Below are positions 11,581-21,757 of a DNA stretch of 64,000 nt, piece by piece. Under the pieces are notes generated by a model, which was given only the letters and a program-made list of their open reading frames with translations, was not told where the DNA came from and ran no database searches. A program made the position numbers and the translations under genes. Origin of the DNA: Rhexocercosporidium sp. MPI-PUGE-AT-0058 (lineage: Eukaryota; Ascomycota; Leotiomycetes; Helotiales); NCBI GenBank assembly GCA_020746875.1, contig JAGTJL010000002.1:2666001-2730000 (forward strand). The letters are read 5' to 3'. Position 1 is the first letter of the stretch, and each line of letters starts with the position of its first letter.

Positions 11581-13736
11581 TTAGGCAGCGGACTCGACTG
11601 AGGCTGGTTCTGTAATAGATGCCTAAGAGACAATCGTCAGTACATACGGTGTATTTTCGAAAGGAAGTCTAGGAAATCACCTTTGATTCTTCGGCGGGCT
11701 CCACTAGGGTGCTCTCAACCTCAGCTTCAGCCTCAGCGGGAGCACTCTTTACCTCTGCAGTAGCTGCCTTCTCAGCTACGGGTTTATCATTGGTCTTCTC
11801 CTCGGTCTTTTCCTCAGTGGATGATTCCTTGGTTCCGTTGGTGCCTTCAGTTGGAGAGGCTTTTGTACTCTCAACCTCGACCGTAGCTTCACCATTGCCA
11901 TTCGTACTCGCGGATGCAGCAGGGGCGGCTGGGATAGCAATGGGAGTATCAGTAGCAAGAAGCTTGTTCCACTTGTCGAGAAGCTCTTGAGATCGCTCCT
12001 TGAACTGGAATTCCTCCTCTCTGGGGATGAATGGAAGCTTCAAGATGGCCTTGAGAACCTTATTGATCTTGGTCACTCGAATGATGCTAACCTCTAGATC
12101 CGCATAGCCTTGAAGCTTAGCAATGAACTCGGACATTTGTTTCATCTCGGTTTCCTTTGGCTCTTGGTCGCGAGTCAACAAGCCCTTTTGGAGCTTGTGG
12201 CGCAAGAAAAGGATTTCCTTCTACAATAACCATTAGGTTAAGACCTCAAACAATTGAGTGGACTACATACCTCCTTCTTGGCGCGCTTCTCTTCAGCGGT
12301 CAACTCGGGCTCCTTGGGTGCTGCAGCTTCGGGGGTCTCGACAGCTTTGGGGGTAGCCTTCGACTTTTTCACCTTGGCCGTCTTTGGTGTAGCTTCCTTG
12401 GGGGTTTTCGGGGTTGAGACGCCATTCGTAGCCTTCTTGGTGTTCAACTTGATCGTGGTGCGTGGTTTCTTGACGGAATCGGAGCCCTGTGGGGTCTATT
12501 CTATCAGCATTGTTTGATAATAAAATCATTGAACTTACATCTTCAGCCTTGCGCTTGTTTGTCTTTGCTGGCTCCATGGTGGCGTCAGCTCCGTCAGACT
12601 CTGGATCTCCAATGGCATCAGGCATTGCAATATCGGCGTCCTCGTCGTCTTCAACAGCCTTGGCTGTGGATTTCTTTTCCTTCTTGGTACTGGCTGCCTT
12701 CTTTGCTTGCTTTTCGGCTAGCTTTTCAGCTTTGAGGGCTTCCTTAGCAGCCTTGTCGGCCTTGCGAGCTTCCTCGAAAGCGTTGAGAATCTCCTTGAAG
12801 TAGTCAAGGTCGTTCTGCTCGGCAGCAAGGGTACGGGCGGCCGCGATATCCCCCCGCATCTTAGGTGGGAGTGTCCCGACCTCTTCGGGATCAAGATCGC
12901 ACAAGTCGCTGTTGGGAACCCAACCGCTGTGGCAAGACCGTTAGCGACATAGTGGTCCCCGGAGAAGGTACTTTGACTTACAATTCATTTGTATGCAGAT
13001 ACATGACTGGGAATGAGCGATCCTTCACCTTTGCTCCCCCATCCTGATAGTCCTCTCGGTAAGTTCCATCAGGCCTAGCAGCTGTGACAGGTCTTGATTT
13101 CGTGAGGGTCTCAGGGAGCATGCTGTTGTCACAAACAATCACTGGCCACGGTGGGAAACCCTTCAACTTGTGGTAGAAGTAATCGCCGGGCTTAGCATCT
13201 GTGTGTGTCATCTTTGCCATTGAGGCCTTCTTGTTCAATTTCTTGCCCTTATGCTCTGGTACACCAGATGACTTTCTCTTTCCGCCCTTAGCCTTCGCCG
13301 CCGAAACTGGTGTCTCAACAGCAATCTCGGACGAGTCAGCAGCGACTGGAGCAACACCATCTGTCTTTGTTTCATCCTTCATCTCGGAGTCTTCTTGGGT
13401 GGTCGCAGGTTCAGGTTTGTCTTGTGTGACGTCTTTGGAGTTTGTTTGCTGGACAGTCACCTTAGGCTCTTCCTTGCTACCTGAACGCGAAGAAACACTC
13501 ATCAGTATGAAAGAACCCATTTACACATGAAAGGGAAGAATGCGCAAATTAATCTCACTATGCACGGGCGCGTCCTCCGTCGCGACTTCCTTAGGTCCGC
13601 TGATCTCAGCATCACCATTGGCCTCCTTCACAATATCTTCCTTTGCTTCAGGCGCAGCGGCAGCTTCAGGGCGCGCAGGTTCTGCCTCCGCAGGCGTTGC
13701 AACGACTGCAGCTGTTGGGCTTGCCTCGTCCGACAT
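11581..13736 (-). CDS. PWWP-domain chromatin protein with a C-terminal TFIIS-N/LEDGF-like helical region
   Basis: Six exons in phase: 13559..13736, 12982..13480, 12539..12926, 12271..12486, 11681..12220, 11581..11622, giving 620 residues. The start is at MSDEAS. A disordered N-terminus leads to a PWWP domain at about residues 155-235 (PGDYFYHKLKGFPPWPVIV ... PVMYLHTNEFGWVPNSDL), which in this family binds H3K36-methylated nucleosomes and DNA. Lys-rich linkers (KKEKKS, TPKTAKVKKS) follow, then a helical block (RHKLQKGLLTRDQEP ... LKAILKLPFIPREEEFQF) resembling a TFIIS N-domain/LEDGF IBD. Yeast relatives with a PWWP domain are Ioc4 and Pdp3; which one is orthologous is unclear. The last exon encodes only 13 residues; its intron has a weak GTGATT donor but a good TACTGACG branch site. 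Without that splice the protein ends KVIS. Confidence 0.85.
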
Positions 13737-14504
13737 CTTGTCGCGAGATCGAACCGCGAGGGGTGATAGTTTGTTGACACTACGTTGGTAGGTTGGCAGC
13801 TCTGACGCGTCGTAATCAAGAGCAATGGCTGGAAACAATGGCGATGCTATCGCAGGGCAGTGTGGTGGTGATGCCTTGATGGCGATGTGTGGTGGTTCTC
13901 GAATCGTGATGGGGGAGGAATAGAAGCGCAGGAGAGAGTTTCTTCGAATTAATTCCACCTAGCAGCCTTAGGTGGATGTGATCACGTGATTACCAAGAAG
14001 AACCAACAAGCAACGACCACCAACCACCCTCGGCAGAATAGTAACAATGCAATAGCAGGTAGAAGCAGTGAATCGCTTGCTTGATGAACTCATCGACACT
14101 GTTTTAGGGCCTGTTTCTGCACGCAAGCAAGGAGTACAAAAAGCAAATTCACCAGATTTGAGACTTTCAAATGATGAGTCAAGAAAAGCCCCAGAGAATG
14201 AAACAGTTGGTGATGGAATAAGCTCACCGTTCTCACAACAACGCCAGCGCCAACACAGCCAAGGGTAACGAGACCTGCCCGCCCCTTCTGCTGTAGACCA
14301 ATCAAGACCAAATGCAAGTTTCCACGGAACAGGCAACAGAAGCAAAATAGATCAAATCACTAAGAACCCAATGAAATCAGCATATCCTTGTACTCCCTGG
14401 AACTCAGCCATGTCGGAGATAGCTGCGTTGTGCCCATCTAATCTTTTCCTTCATTCCAATTTACTATACAACAAAGCTCTCGAGGTTAGGGGGATGACTG
14501 GAGC
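13737..14504. other. Intergenic region upstream of the PWWP gene and downstream of BRR2
   Basis: About 770 bases. No coding signal is convincing; an in-frame extension upstream of the PWWP start (to 13958) lacks family-like sequence and is more likely 5' UTR. Confidence 0.5.
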
Positions 14505-17500
14505 TCATTCTTCGCCTTCTTCGTCCTCGTCCTCATCCTCGTCCTCGTCCATACCCTCAGCAACAGTCACAGAGAAGCTTGGGTCCTGGTCGACTCCCAC
14601 GTAGCTGTCGCTCATCAAGAACAGCTTCAGGTCGTGTTTCCCGGGTGTCGGCACCGTGTATTCGAGTCTCACGTTCAAGGATCTTCCTATAGTAATGCGC
14701 TTGATCGCAAGTAGTGTTTTCGAACTCTCCTCCCCCACTACCAGCCACCAGTTCTCCATCTTCTTGGCAGGGTAAAACGGTGCATGTACAGTCGTGTCCA
14801 CATCGGCCGAATCTTCTTCGTCGTCCACGTCTCGTTGAATCTTGATCTTGATGTAGGCTGGATCTCCAGCGGTGATGTCTTCGGGATCCTCCAACTCAAA
14901 TTCGAGATCAATGTTCGGATATTTTGAGTTGGTAAAATTGGCAGCCTGGCCCAATTGGTTCTGGGACAGGCCGAGTCGTTTGACCAAGGCCTCGTAATTG
15001 GGGTTCTCCGAAGGATCCATAGCCTCCATGAATTCGAATATGTCCTTGACGCTGCAGGAGAAATCATTAGCAAAAATACTAGGGGACTCAGGCATAGACA
15101 CATACTCAAATTCGTTCGCAGCCTTGATAACCTCAGGTGTGAAGTGCGGAATTTGCTTCAGCGGGCTGTCGCGATCCCACATGCCCTGAACAACCATTTG
15201 TGACATCTCCATAGCATTCATAGCATTGATATGACCATCTGAAGACAGCACATCAACTGTAGCACTGAGGAGACCAAGAACTTTAGTCAGTATGATCTCT
15301 TGGTCTTTGACCAGGTCAATTGGTAGTTGCATTCTGGAGAAATGCGCTTGAAGCAAAACGAAAGCCTTGAAATGTGGAGAATCGTAGGCAGGTTGTGCCA
15401 TCTTGACAGGAACCCGATCGTAGATGCGTCGCAGTAAGCTATCCTCGTGTCGTCGGATTTGTATAGATTCGAATTCGGTGGCTGAAGTGACAATTTCGAG
15501 AATACCTTTCAACTTCGTTCGGCCGCTCAACGACAACAGAAATGTTTGCATCGTAATGTATGAAATGTTATAGTAAGCAGCAATCATAGCCGCATTCAAT
15601 GGTGTCACCGAATCATCCTCTTCATCCAGGTCGATGATCTTTGTCTCCGCAAGATCCTTCAAGGTGGTCTCGACAAGCTCAGACAAGTGTGCACTTAGCC
15701 CTTCGTGGGATGTATCTGCCAGACTGTAATAGCTCGGATTTGCGAGAAGTCGACGATAGAAGTACGTAAAGGTGGTCCAGTTGATAGCATCATCGGCAGA
15801 CTCGATCATTTTCGTGCTGATCTCAGAAACAAACGCGTCGTGCAAGTACACTTGAAGGTGACTTTCAATTGGGAGAGCCTCATTGAGAAATTTCTTATAG
15901 TACTCGCGTTTGACAGCTGGCACCATAAGCACTCCTCTGCTGATCTTGTCTTCTAGTGGTCGTGAAGCCTTCCCAAACATCTGAAGAACCTCGCTCAGAG
16001 GATAATCCACGTATCGGTGCTCCCGACCTTCGTAGTATTGGGTCCCCATGACAATGACCAAGTGTGCAGTGCAGTCAAGCTCCCAGCATACATCGCGAGA
16101 TGCTACCATGACTTGAATAGCGCCGTTGTCGTAAAGATGCCTCACGATACGCTTGTCGCTTGCGCTAAGAGCTTCGTGGTAGTATCCAACTCCATGAGAA
16201 AGTGCTTCGGCCAGAGCATCTTCCCCTATGCGTTCCAACAGTGGCTTCATTTGATCGACTTCGGCGTGCAAGAAACGATCTTCATCATCACTAGCAACGC
16301 AGGCAAGAAGTAAGTCTCTGGTGGTAGATCGAGCTTGCTTCCTGCTGGGAACAAATACGATTGCGGGCTTGTCTGGAGACATCTGTAAAATCGAAGAATA
16401 AGTTGGCTTGGCCATAGCAAGCATGAGAGATGGGAAGTGCGGGACTGTGAAGGACTGGATGTGGAGCTCCAGAGGTACAGAACGAACGTGGGGGCTGAAA
16501 TTGTAGATATTGTGCTTCTTAGCGTCGATCCATTCACCGATATCTCTTGCGTTAGAGAGAGATACACTCAAACCTATGATTCGAAGGGGAAGCTGGGTTT
16601 GAGACCGAATGTAATGCATTCGAGATACAATAATCTCATACACAAATCCAGCCTGTCCTCCGAGCATATGGAGCTCATCTGCAATGAAAAGCTGTATGTT
16701 TTGGACGTTCTTCCGGCGTTGCCACTGGCGAGATAAAACATCCCATTGTGCAGGTGTAGCGAGAATTACGTCGCCACGCTCGAGAAGTTTCAGATCAGCA
16801 GTGGTTTCTCCTGTCAACTTCAGAATTTGCTTGCCGCCACGAAGCTTCGAAAAGCGATGTTGCCAATCTTGGTGGCGAAGATCAACAAGCTCCTGGAAAG
16901 GAGCAACGTAGACGGCTCGGCCAGCATCAGGCTTTGACCAATGACGGAGTAGGGCAAATTCTGCGCAGATAGTCTTGCCACTTCCTGTAGGAGCTCCAAC
17001 GAAAACGTTCTCATCCGTAGAGAACAGAGAATTGAAAGTCTGTGTTTGAATTTTGTTGAACCGTTCCCATTTGGGATATAGGGCTTGGAAGTCGTCGGTC
17101 TTCAAAGCAGCAACGGGGAGAGGTTGCAGATCGAGGAGTTGGGTATGAGGAGGGAATTTCTCAGGTAAAATCAGCTTCTGGAACGATACTGCAAGCTTGG
17201 TTTCGGAGTGCATCCACCTATCAGAGATGACGGTGACGAAATAGTTTGGTGGCATGGGCTCTGTGATAGGAACGGTAAACTCGACGATATGCTCGTTCAT
17301 CTCTGCTTGAGCGAAGTCTTTTCTGAGGATGAACTGATCGTGGAAGAGAATGTCTTCCCCGTCGCAGTCTTCAGCAATGATCCAGAAACTTTCTGCGGTC
17401 CCATGAACCTCGTCGTCCCACTCAAAGTTTGGAGTGATCGTCAGTTCGACGCGAAGCATTGATCTTGTTATGGGTTGCACTTGAGCTTGAACTTCTACCC

Positions 17501-20500
17501 TTGGGAATTTGGAGATCAAGTTGCAAACAGTTCTGCCTGCTTTTGGGAGTCCAAGGAGCTCTCCCATCCGAGGTGGGTCGAGATCGAAGTAGCTTGACCA
17601 AGGTACATCGATTCTTTCCGCCTTTTGAATGATATCCCTCGAGCAGCCTGGGAACTGGCGCAAAGGTGTCATGGTAGGCCACATTCGCTTTTCGGCCATT
17701 TTACAAAGTTCCAAAGCTGTCTTAGCCACCGAGGACCAGCCCTTCTTGAGAGTGATTTCAAAGATGGCTCTGAGAATACGTCCAGCTGATTGAGTGACGT
17801 AAACCAGATCTGCCATCAATGCTAACCCTTCAAGCTTGAGACGCGAGATGTAGGCTTGCAGAAGAACGTTGATCTTGGCATGAGGCTCCTCAATGCTCTC
17901 CTTAACAGGAATTGGAACGCGGCCCAAAAGCTTCGCCAGCTCTAGCTTCTCGTCTTGGCGAACTGGAATAAATTTGAACTCGTCGCTAAGAGCAAAGACT
18001 CTGAATAGCTCGATTGGCGTAATCGATGGCTGGATATGGTGGTTGTAAGTCAACATCGAGCTGTGCGTAATGTAGTAATGGGAAGCAATACGTCCAAGCT
18101 CGGTCGGCTGTAGCTTGCCAGTCTTCTTATCGTACTTCACGAGGTTAGATTTCTCAAGCACAGCAGCTGCAGAGTGAATGAGGTCCACGCGCTTCTGTTC
18201 AAGAGCATTGTCTTCTTCATAGTCGGCGCCGACGCTATACAGGCCAGGAGAACGCAGCATACGAACGAAAAGATAAGTGTATCCGAGCCATTCAACACCC
18301 TCGTCCCGACTTCGTACGTTGCCAAGAACAATTTCGGCGTTGAGATTGTCTGCCAACTTGCTAACGAACTGGCTCTCGATTGGAAGCTGCTGGTTGAGAA
18401 GAGAAAGATAATACTGCATTTCAGTCTGCGTGGTGATGATAATCCCCTCTCCATATGTATCGTACTGGGGTCGACCAGCTCTGCCAAGCATTTGGAGAAC
18501 ATCCTGTGGACTCAGTTCTACCCAGCTACCCTTTTCAGGAGAATAGACCTGTGTGCCTTTGATGATGACTGTGTGTGCCGGTAGATTGACACCCCAGGCC
18601 AGGGTAGCTGTGCATACAAGTACCTGAATCAAACCATCGTTGAATAGATCTTCAACGGATGTACGATCAGGCCTGCTCATTCCCGCGTGATGGATACCAA
18701 AGCCATACGGAAGAAGATCTTTCAACTCCCTGTCATTGACAGCCTCTGCCTCGGTGTTGAGGGCTTCTCTGCTTCCAGCATCACTCCGAAGAATTTGTCC
18801 AATTGTTTCCATTTCCAGAGCCTTGTCTCGAATGTATCGCGCAGTCTTCGATGTCTCCTTCCGAGAGTGGACGAATATGATCATTTGGTTGCGATTGGTG
18901 CCCACGTGTTCGAGAACTTTCGTGTAGGTAATGTCGTTCATGGTCTTCAATTGCTTAATGGCCTTCTTCTCAGTGATACCAATGAATTCTTGCCGCAGAG
19001 GACAAGGACGGAAAGAACCATCGAAATGAAACATACCCTTCAAGGGATCTACGCGGAGGAAACTGGCAACATCACGGTAGTTGGGCAGAGTAGCTGAGAG
19101 ACCAACTAGACGTACAGGGTCACCAGTTTGTTCCACCTTGCGGATTGTTCGGCTGACGATACTTTCGAGGACAGGTCCTCGATCATCATGCAAGAGATGG
19201 ATCTCATCGATGATGATGAGTCTTACTAAATTGGTATAACTCAAATCTGTCGCCTTTCGGGTAATGACATCCCATTTCTCAGGAGTCGTGACTATAATCT
19301 GGGTGTCGGCAATCTGTTGCTTCGTGAGCTGCCGATCACCAGTAAGTTCCGAAACTGTGATGCCATATTCCTTCAGGCGGCCGCCAAAGTTGCCAACTTG
19401 CTCCTGTACAAGAGCCTTGAGAGGGGCGATGTAGACAATTTTGAAGGCATCCAAATTTATCTCTCCAGTTTCGGGATTCCGATTTTTGCCAATTTCTCGA
19501 AGAATAGTTAACATGCCAACATTAGTCTTTCCACTGCCGGTGGGGGCACAGATCAGCATATTACCATCATCATTGAATGCTTGCGGGAAGCATTTAGACT
19601 GGATCTTGTTGAGTTTGGTTGCTGAGCTGAAAGGAACACGAGCCCACTCTGGCATCTCGGTAACTGGAATGTCTCGGTCACTTGGATCGTTGCGCTTCTT
19701 AGGAGCAGGTACATGTATCTCCTCATAGCCTTTGAAAGTCCGCTTTGTTGAACCTTCTGGAAGCTTGACTTTAGGATTCGTCATGAGATGATTTCCTTGA
19801 TCAAATATGAGGTTCTCGAGGTTGATCAACTTTCGTGGTTGTAAGCCGCCAACAAGACCGCCATCCCCATTCTGTTCGGCTTTTTCGGATCCATTGATGA
19901 AGGAAGCAGGAACGTCAATATCCATCTTGATTTCCAACTTCCGTTTTTTCGAATCGCCAGATTGTGCAACGCCTCGAAGTTCGTCTAAGATCCATTTCAG
20001 ACCTTCAGAGGCTATTTCCCGCTCGATCACACCTCTAGCTTCTTCATCTTCCGCACGAGCTAATCGTGTGAGCCAGACAACCTTGTCCCGGTTGGCAATG
20101 AGCTTGTGAACCAGTTCATGGTGCTCCCAGTCAAACAATTCTGCGAGATCATTTTCAATTTCTCGCAATTGTTTTTCCTCTCCACCTTCTTCGTCTGGAG
20201 CACCTGACAAGATGGTTAGGGCTTCCTGGGTTTTCACTTGTTGTATGTGAGCGTCGGAATATATGGCACCAATCTGACGCTGGAGCCAGTACGCATCAAT
20301 TTCGCGGGCTGGAATGAAGCTCTTGTCCTTGTCTTTGCTACTGGTGTCATTGCCTGCCCCAGAATCGATGATAATCGCCTCTTCTTCCGGAAGTTCGCGA
20401 GATTCCTCGTCTTTATCCTGGGCGACGCCACCTGCAGTGGCACCTTCTTCCTCGCCAGGTCTATCCTCAACATCTCCATCGTCTTCATCTTCTGACGATT

Positions 20501-21248
20501 CGTCGCGTATTTCGTTCACCATCTCTTGGCCATCCTCGTCCTCTGAGTTATCATCGAAAACAACGGCAACACCCTGACGATCATCAATCTCCGCCCCATC
20601 CTCAGCACCTGCATCTCCATCACCCATAATCTCATCTTCGTCTTGTGCCTCATAATCTGTGATTTTCTTTCCCAGATTTACAAGTTCGTTAAATTGTTTG
20701 GGGGTAAGTGTTGCTCCCAGCAGGTCATCAATTTCCTTCTTCTTGTCGAAGTCCTTCATGTCATCGTCCTTGAGGTATTCCAGGACAGCATCTGCCGCAC
20801 TCCGAACAATCTCATGCGAGACATCTCCCAGGTTGTTTGCAACAGTCGTGAGAATCAGATCATATGTCGCTCGAGTTGCTGATGTTCGGGGCCGATAGAC
20901 AATACCCTCTACCAAGGCATCTGCCGCAGACAGAATCCCAGTTCCACGAAGTTGCGCAGGCTCACCACGCTTTCGTTTCCGCTGTTCGCGCTCTAAGACG
21001 TCTTGGCCCTCTTGTAGACCTCCTCTCTCAACATCTGGCAGCCCCGAAGCTTTCTTCTTTTGCTTTGGCGCATCGTCTCGCGCGTTTCGAGAGCCCATAT
21101 CGCGAATGCTTAACCGTCCAGCCAGCGATTCTGGGTCTCCAGTAACCTCGTCATTGCGGCGTGTGACAAATCGACGATCCGCCTGGAGGACCAGGTTGGA
21201 CATGGCCGAATACTTGTATTGCGACACATCGCGTTGTTGGTCCGTCAT
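14505..21248 (-). CDS. BRR2: U5 snRNP 200-kDa RNA helicase
   Basis: Ski2-like DExH ATPase that unwinds U4/U6 during spliceosome activation. Exons 15106..21248 and 14505..15051 give 2,229 residues. The start MTDQQRDVSQYKYSAMSNLVLQ fits the family; an upstream ATG (21308) adds 20 unconserved residues. Cassette 1 is complete: Walker A APTGSGKTN (about 568), DEIH (about 680), SATLPN, QMLGRAGRPQYD (about 924), then a Sec63 unit. Cassette 2 keeps a Walker A (GAPTGSGKT, about 1419) but has DELH, SVSLSN and QMFGKASRP in place of canonical motifs, as expected for the regulatory, inactive C-terminal cassette; a second Sec63 unit follows. A 54-nt intron (15052..15105, GTATGT...GCTAATG...CTGCAG) is free of stops and easily missed. 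Removing it gives ANEFDVKDIFEFME. The C-terminus is a pure Asp/Glu run. Confidence 0.97.
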   Translation of the reverse strand: MTDQQRDVSQYKYSAMSNLVLQADRRFVTRRNDEVTGDPESLAGRLSIRDMGSRNARDDAPKQKKKASGLPDVERGGLQEGQDVLEREQRKRKRGEPAQLRGTGILSAADALVEGIVYRPRTSATRATYDLILTTVANNLGDVSHEIVRSAADAVLEYLKDDDMKDFDKKKEIDDLLGATLTPKQFNELVNLGKKITDYEAQDEDEIMGDGDAGAEDGAEIDDRQGVAVVFDDNSEDEDGQEMVNEIRDESSEDEDDGDVEDRPGEEEGATAGGVAQDKDEESRELPEEEAIIIDSGAGNDTSSKDKDKSFIPAREIDAYWLQRQIGAIYSDAHIQQVKTQEALTILSGAPDEEGGEEKQLREIENDLAELFDWEHHELVHKLIANRDKVVWLTRLARAEDEEARGVIEREIASEGLKWILDELRGVAQSGDSKKRKLEIKMDIDVPASFINGSEKAEQNGDGGLVGGLQPRKLINLENLIFDQGNHLMTNPKVKLPEGSTKRTFKGYEEIHVPAPKKRNDPSDRDIPVTEMPEWARVPFSSATKLNKIQSKCFPQAFNDDGNMLICAPTGSGKTNVGMLTILREIGKNRNPETGEINLDAFKIVYIAPLKALVQEQVGNFGGRLKEYGITVSELTGDRQLTKQQIADTQIIVTTPEKWDVITRKATDLSYTNLVRLIIIDEIHLLHDDRGPVLESIVSRTIRKVEQTGDPVRLVGLSATLPNYRDVASFLRVDPLKGMFHFDGSFRPCPLRQEFIGITEKKAIKQLKTMNDITYTKVLEHVGTNRNQMIIFVHSRKETSKTARYIRDKALEMETIGQILRSDAGSREALNTEAEAVNDRELKDLLPYGFGIHHAGMSRPDRTSVEDLFNDGLIQVLVCTATLAWGVNLPAHTVIIKGTQVYSPEKGSWVELSPQDVLQMLGRAGRPQYDTYGEGIIITTQTEMQYYLSLLNQQLPIESQFVSKLADNLNAEIVLGNVRSRDEGVEWLGYTYLFVRMLRSPGLYSVGADYEEDNALEQKRVDLIHSAAAVLEKSNLVKYDKKTGKLQPTELGRIASHYYITHSSMLTYNHHIQPSITPIELFRVFALSDEFKFIPVRQDEKLELAKLLGRVPIPVKESIEEPHAKINVLLQAYISRLKLEGLALMADLVYVTQSAGRILRAIFEITLKKGWSSVAKTALELCKMAEKRMWPTMTPLRQFPGCSRDIIQKAERIDVPWSSYFDLDPPRMGELLGLPKAGRTVCNLISKFPRVEVQAQVQPITRSMLRVELTITPNFEWDDEVHGTAESFWIIAEDCDGEDILFHDQFILRKDFAQAEMNEHIVEFTVPITEPMPPNYFVTVISDRWMHSETKLAVSFQKLILPEKFPPHTQLLDLQPLPVAALKTDDFQALYPKWERFNKIQTQTFNSLFSTDENVFVGAPTGSGKTICAEFALLRHWSKPDAGRAVYVAPFQELVDLRHQDWQHRFSKLRGGKQILKLTGETTADLKLLERGDVILATPAQWDVLSRQWQRRKNVQNIQLFIADELHMLGGQAGFVYEIIVSRMHYIRSQTQLPLRIIGLSVSLSNARDIGEWIDAKKHNIYNFSPHVRSVPLELHIQSFTVPHFPSLMLAMAKPTYSSILQMSPDKPAIVFVPSRKQARSTTRDLLLACVASDDEDRFLHAEVDQMKPLLERIGEDALAEALSHGVGYYHEALSASDKRIVRHLYDNGAIQVMVASRDVCWELDCTAHLVIVMGTQYYEGREHRYVDYPLSEVLQMFGKASRPLEDKISRGVLMVPAVKREYYKKFLNEALPIESHLQVYLHDAFVSEISTKMIESADDAINWTTFTYFYRRLLANPSYYSLADTSHEGLSAHLSELVETTLKDLAETKIIDLDEEDDSVTPLNAAMIAAYYNISYITMQTFLLSLSGRTKLKGILEIVTSATEFESIQIRRHEDSLLRRIYDRVPVKMAQPAYDSPHFKAFVLLQAHFSRMQLPIDLVKDQEIILTKVLGLLSATVDVLSSDGHINAMNAMEMSQMVVQGMWDRDSPLKQIPHFTPEVIKAANEFEYVSMPESPSIFANDFSCSVKDIFEFMEAMDPSENPNYEALVKRLGLSQNQLGQAANFTNSKYPNIDLEFELEDPEDITAGDPAYIKIKIQRDVDDEEDSADVDTTVHAPFYPAKKMENWWLVVGEESSKTLLAIKRITIGRSLNVRLEYTVPTPGKHDLKLFLMSDSYVGVDQDPSFSVTVAEGMDEDEDEDEDEEGEE
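15052..15105 (-). other. Stop-free 54-nt intron in BRR2
   Basis: Donor GTATGT, branch-like GCTAATG and acceptor CTGCAG lie in a multiple-of-three segment without stops. Translated, it would insert YVSMPESPSIFANDFSCS into the helical Sec63 region, where the family has no insertion. Confidence 0.85.
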
Positions 21249-21559
21249 GATGGCGAGGATAGAAGTGAAACTGAGGATTTGGGTGTTTAATCGAGACGAT
21301 GGCGTCAAGATGTGGTGTAGATGTTGTGAGAAATTGATTGTAACAACATCAACCAGGAGAATTGCTCCAAGGAATCATGACAAAATGCCTGGTGGTCGAA
21401 ATGAAAATGCCCCTCCGCGTCTTCAACCGCCTGGAGGTTCATATGCAGAAAATCCGATTAAACTTTTGGCGAGTCCACTAGTGTCTCTCTTAGCGTCGTT
21501 TGCACGCTCGTCAGCTTTGAGCCTCACTTTCACTTGAAAACAAATCTTTATCAACAACA

Positions 21560-21755
21560 ATGGATGCCAAGCTTTCGCTGGACGATGATAATACTAATAA
21601 TGCCAGCATAGCCTTGATATTTTCGACGCATTCGTATCCTTTACTTCGATCCCGATCTTTTGTCTCTAACGAGCAGGTCCTCACCCGTCAGGCACCGCGT
21701 CAGCTCTGGATCAAAAAGTAAACACAAGGCTCAGCAGCGTTTCTATCGACCTTGA
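21560..21755 (+). CDS. Possible short upstream ORF/peptide before the coiled-coil gene
   Basis: An ATG at 21560 opens a frame beginning MDAKLSLDDDNTNNASIAL. Read straight through it ends at TAA 21719..21721 (53 residues). If a 43-nt intron is removed (21634..21676, GTATCC donor, TCTAAC branch, GAGCAG acceptor), it ends PRP-like in QQRFYRP at TGA 21753..21755 (50 residues), two bases before the ATG of the next gene at 21758. It could be a regulatory uORF, a real micropeptide on a bicistronic transcript, or chance. None of the splice options I tried joins it in frame to the downstream gene. No family is recognised. Confidence 0.3.
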
Positions 21756-21757
21756 AC

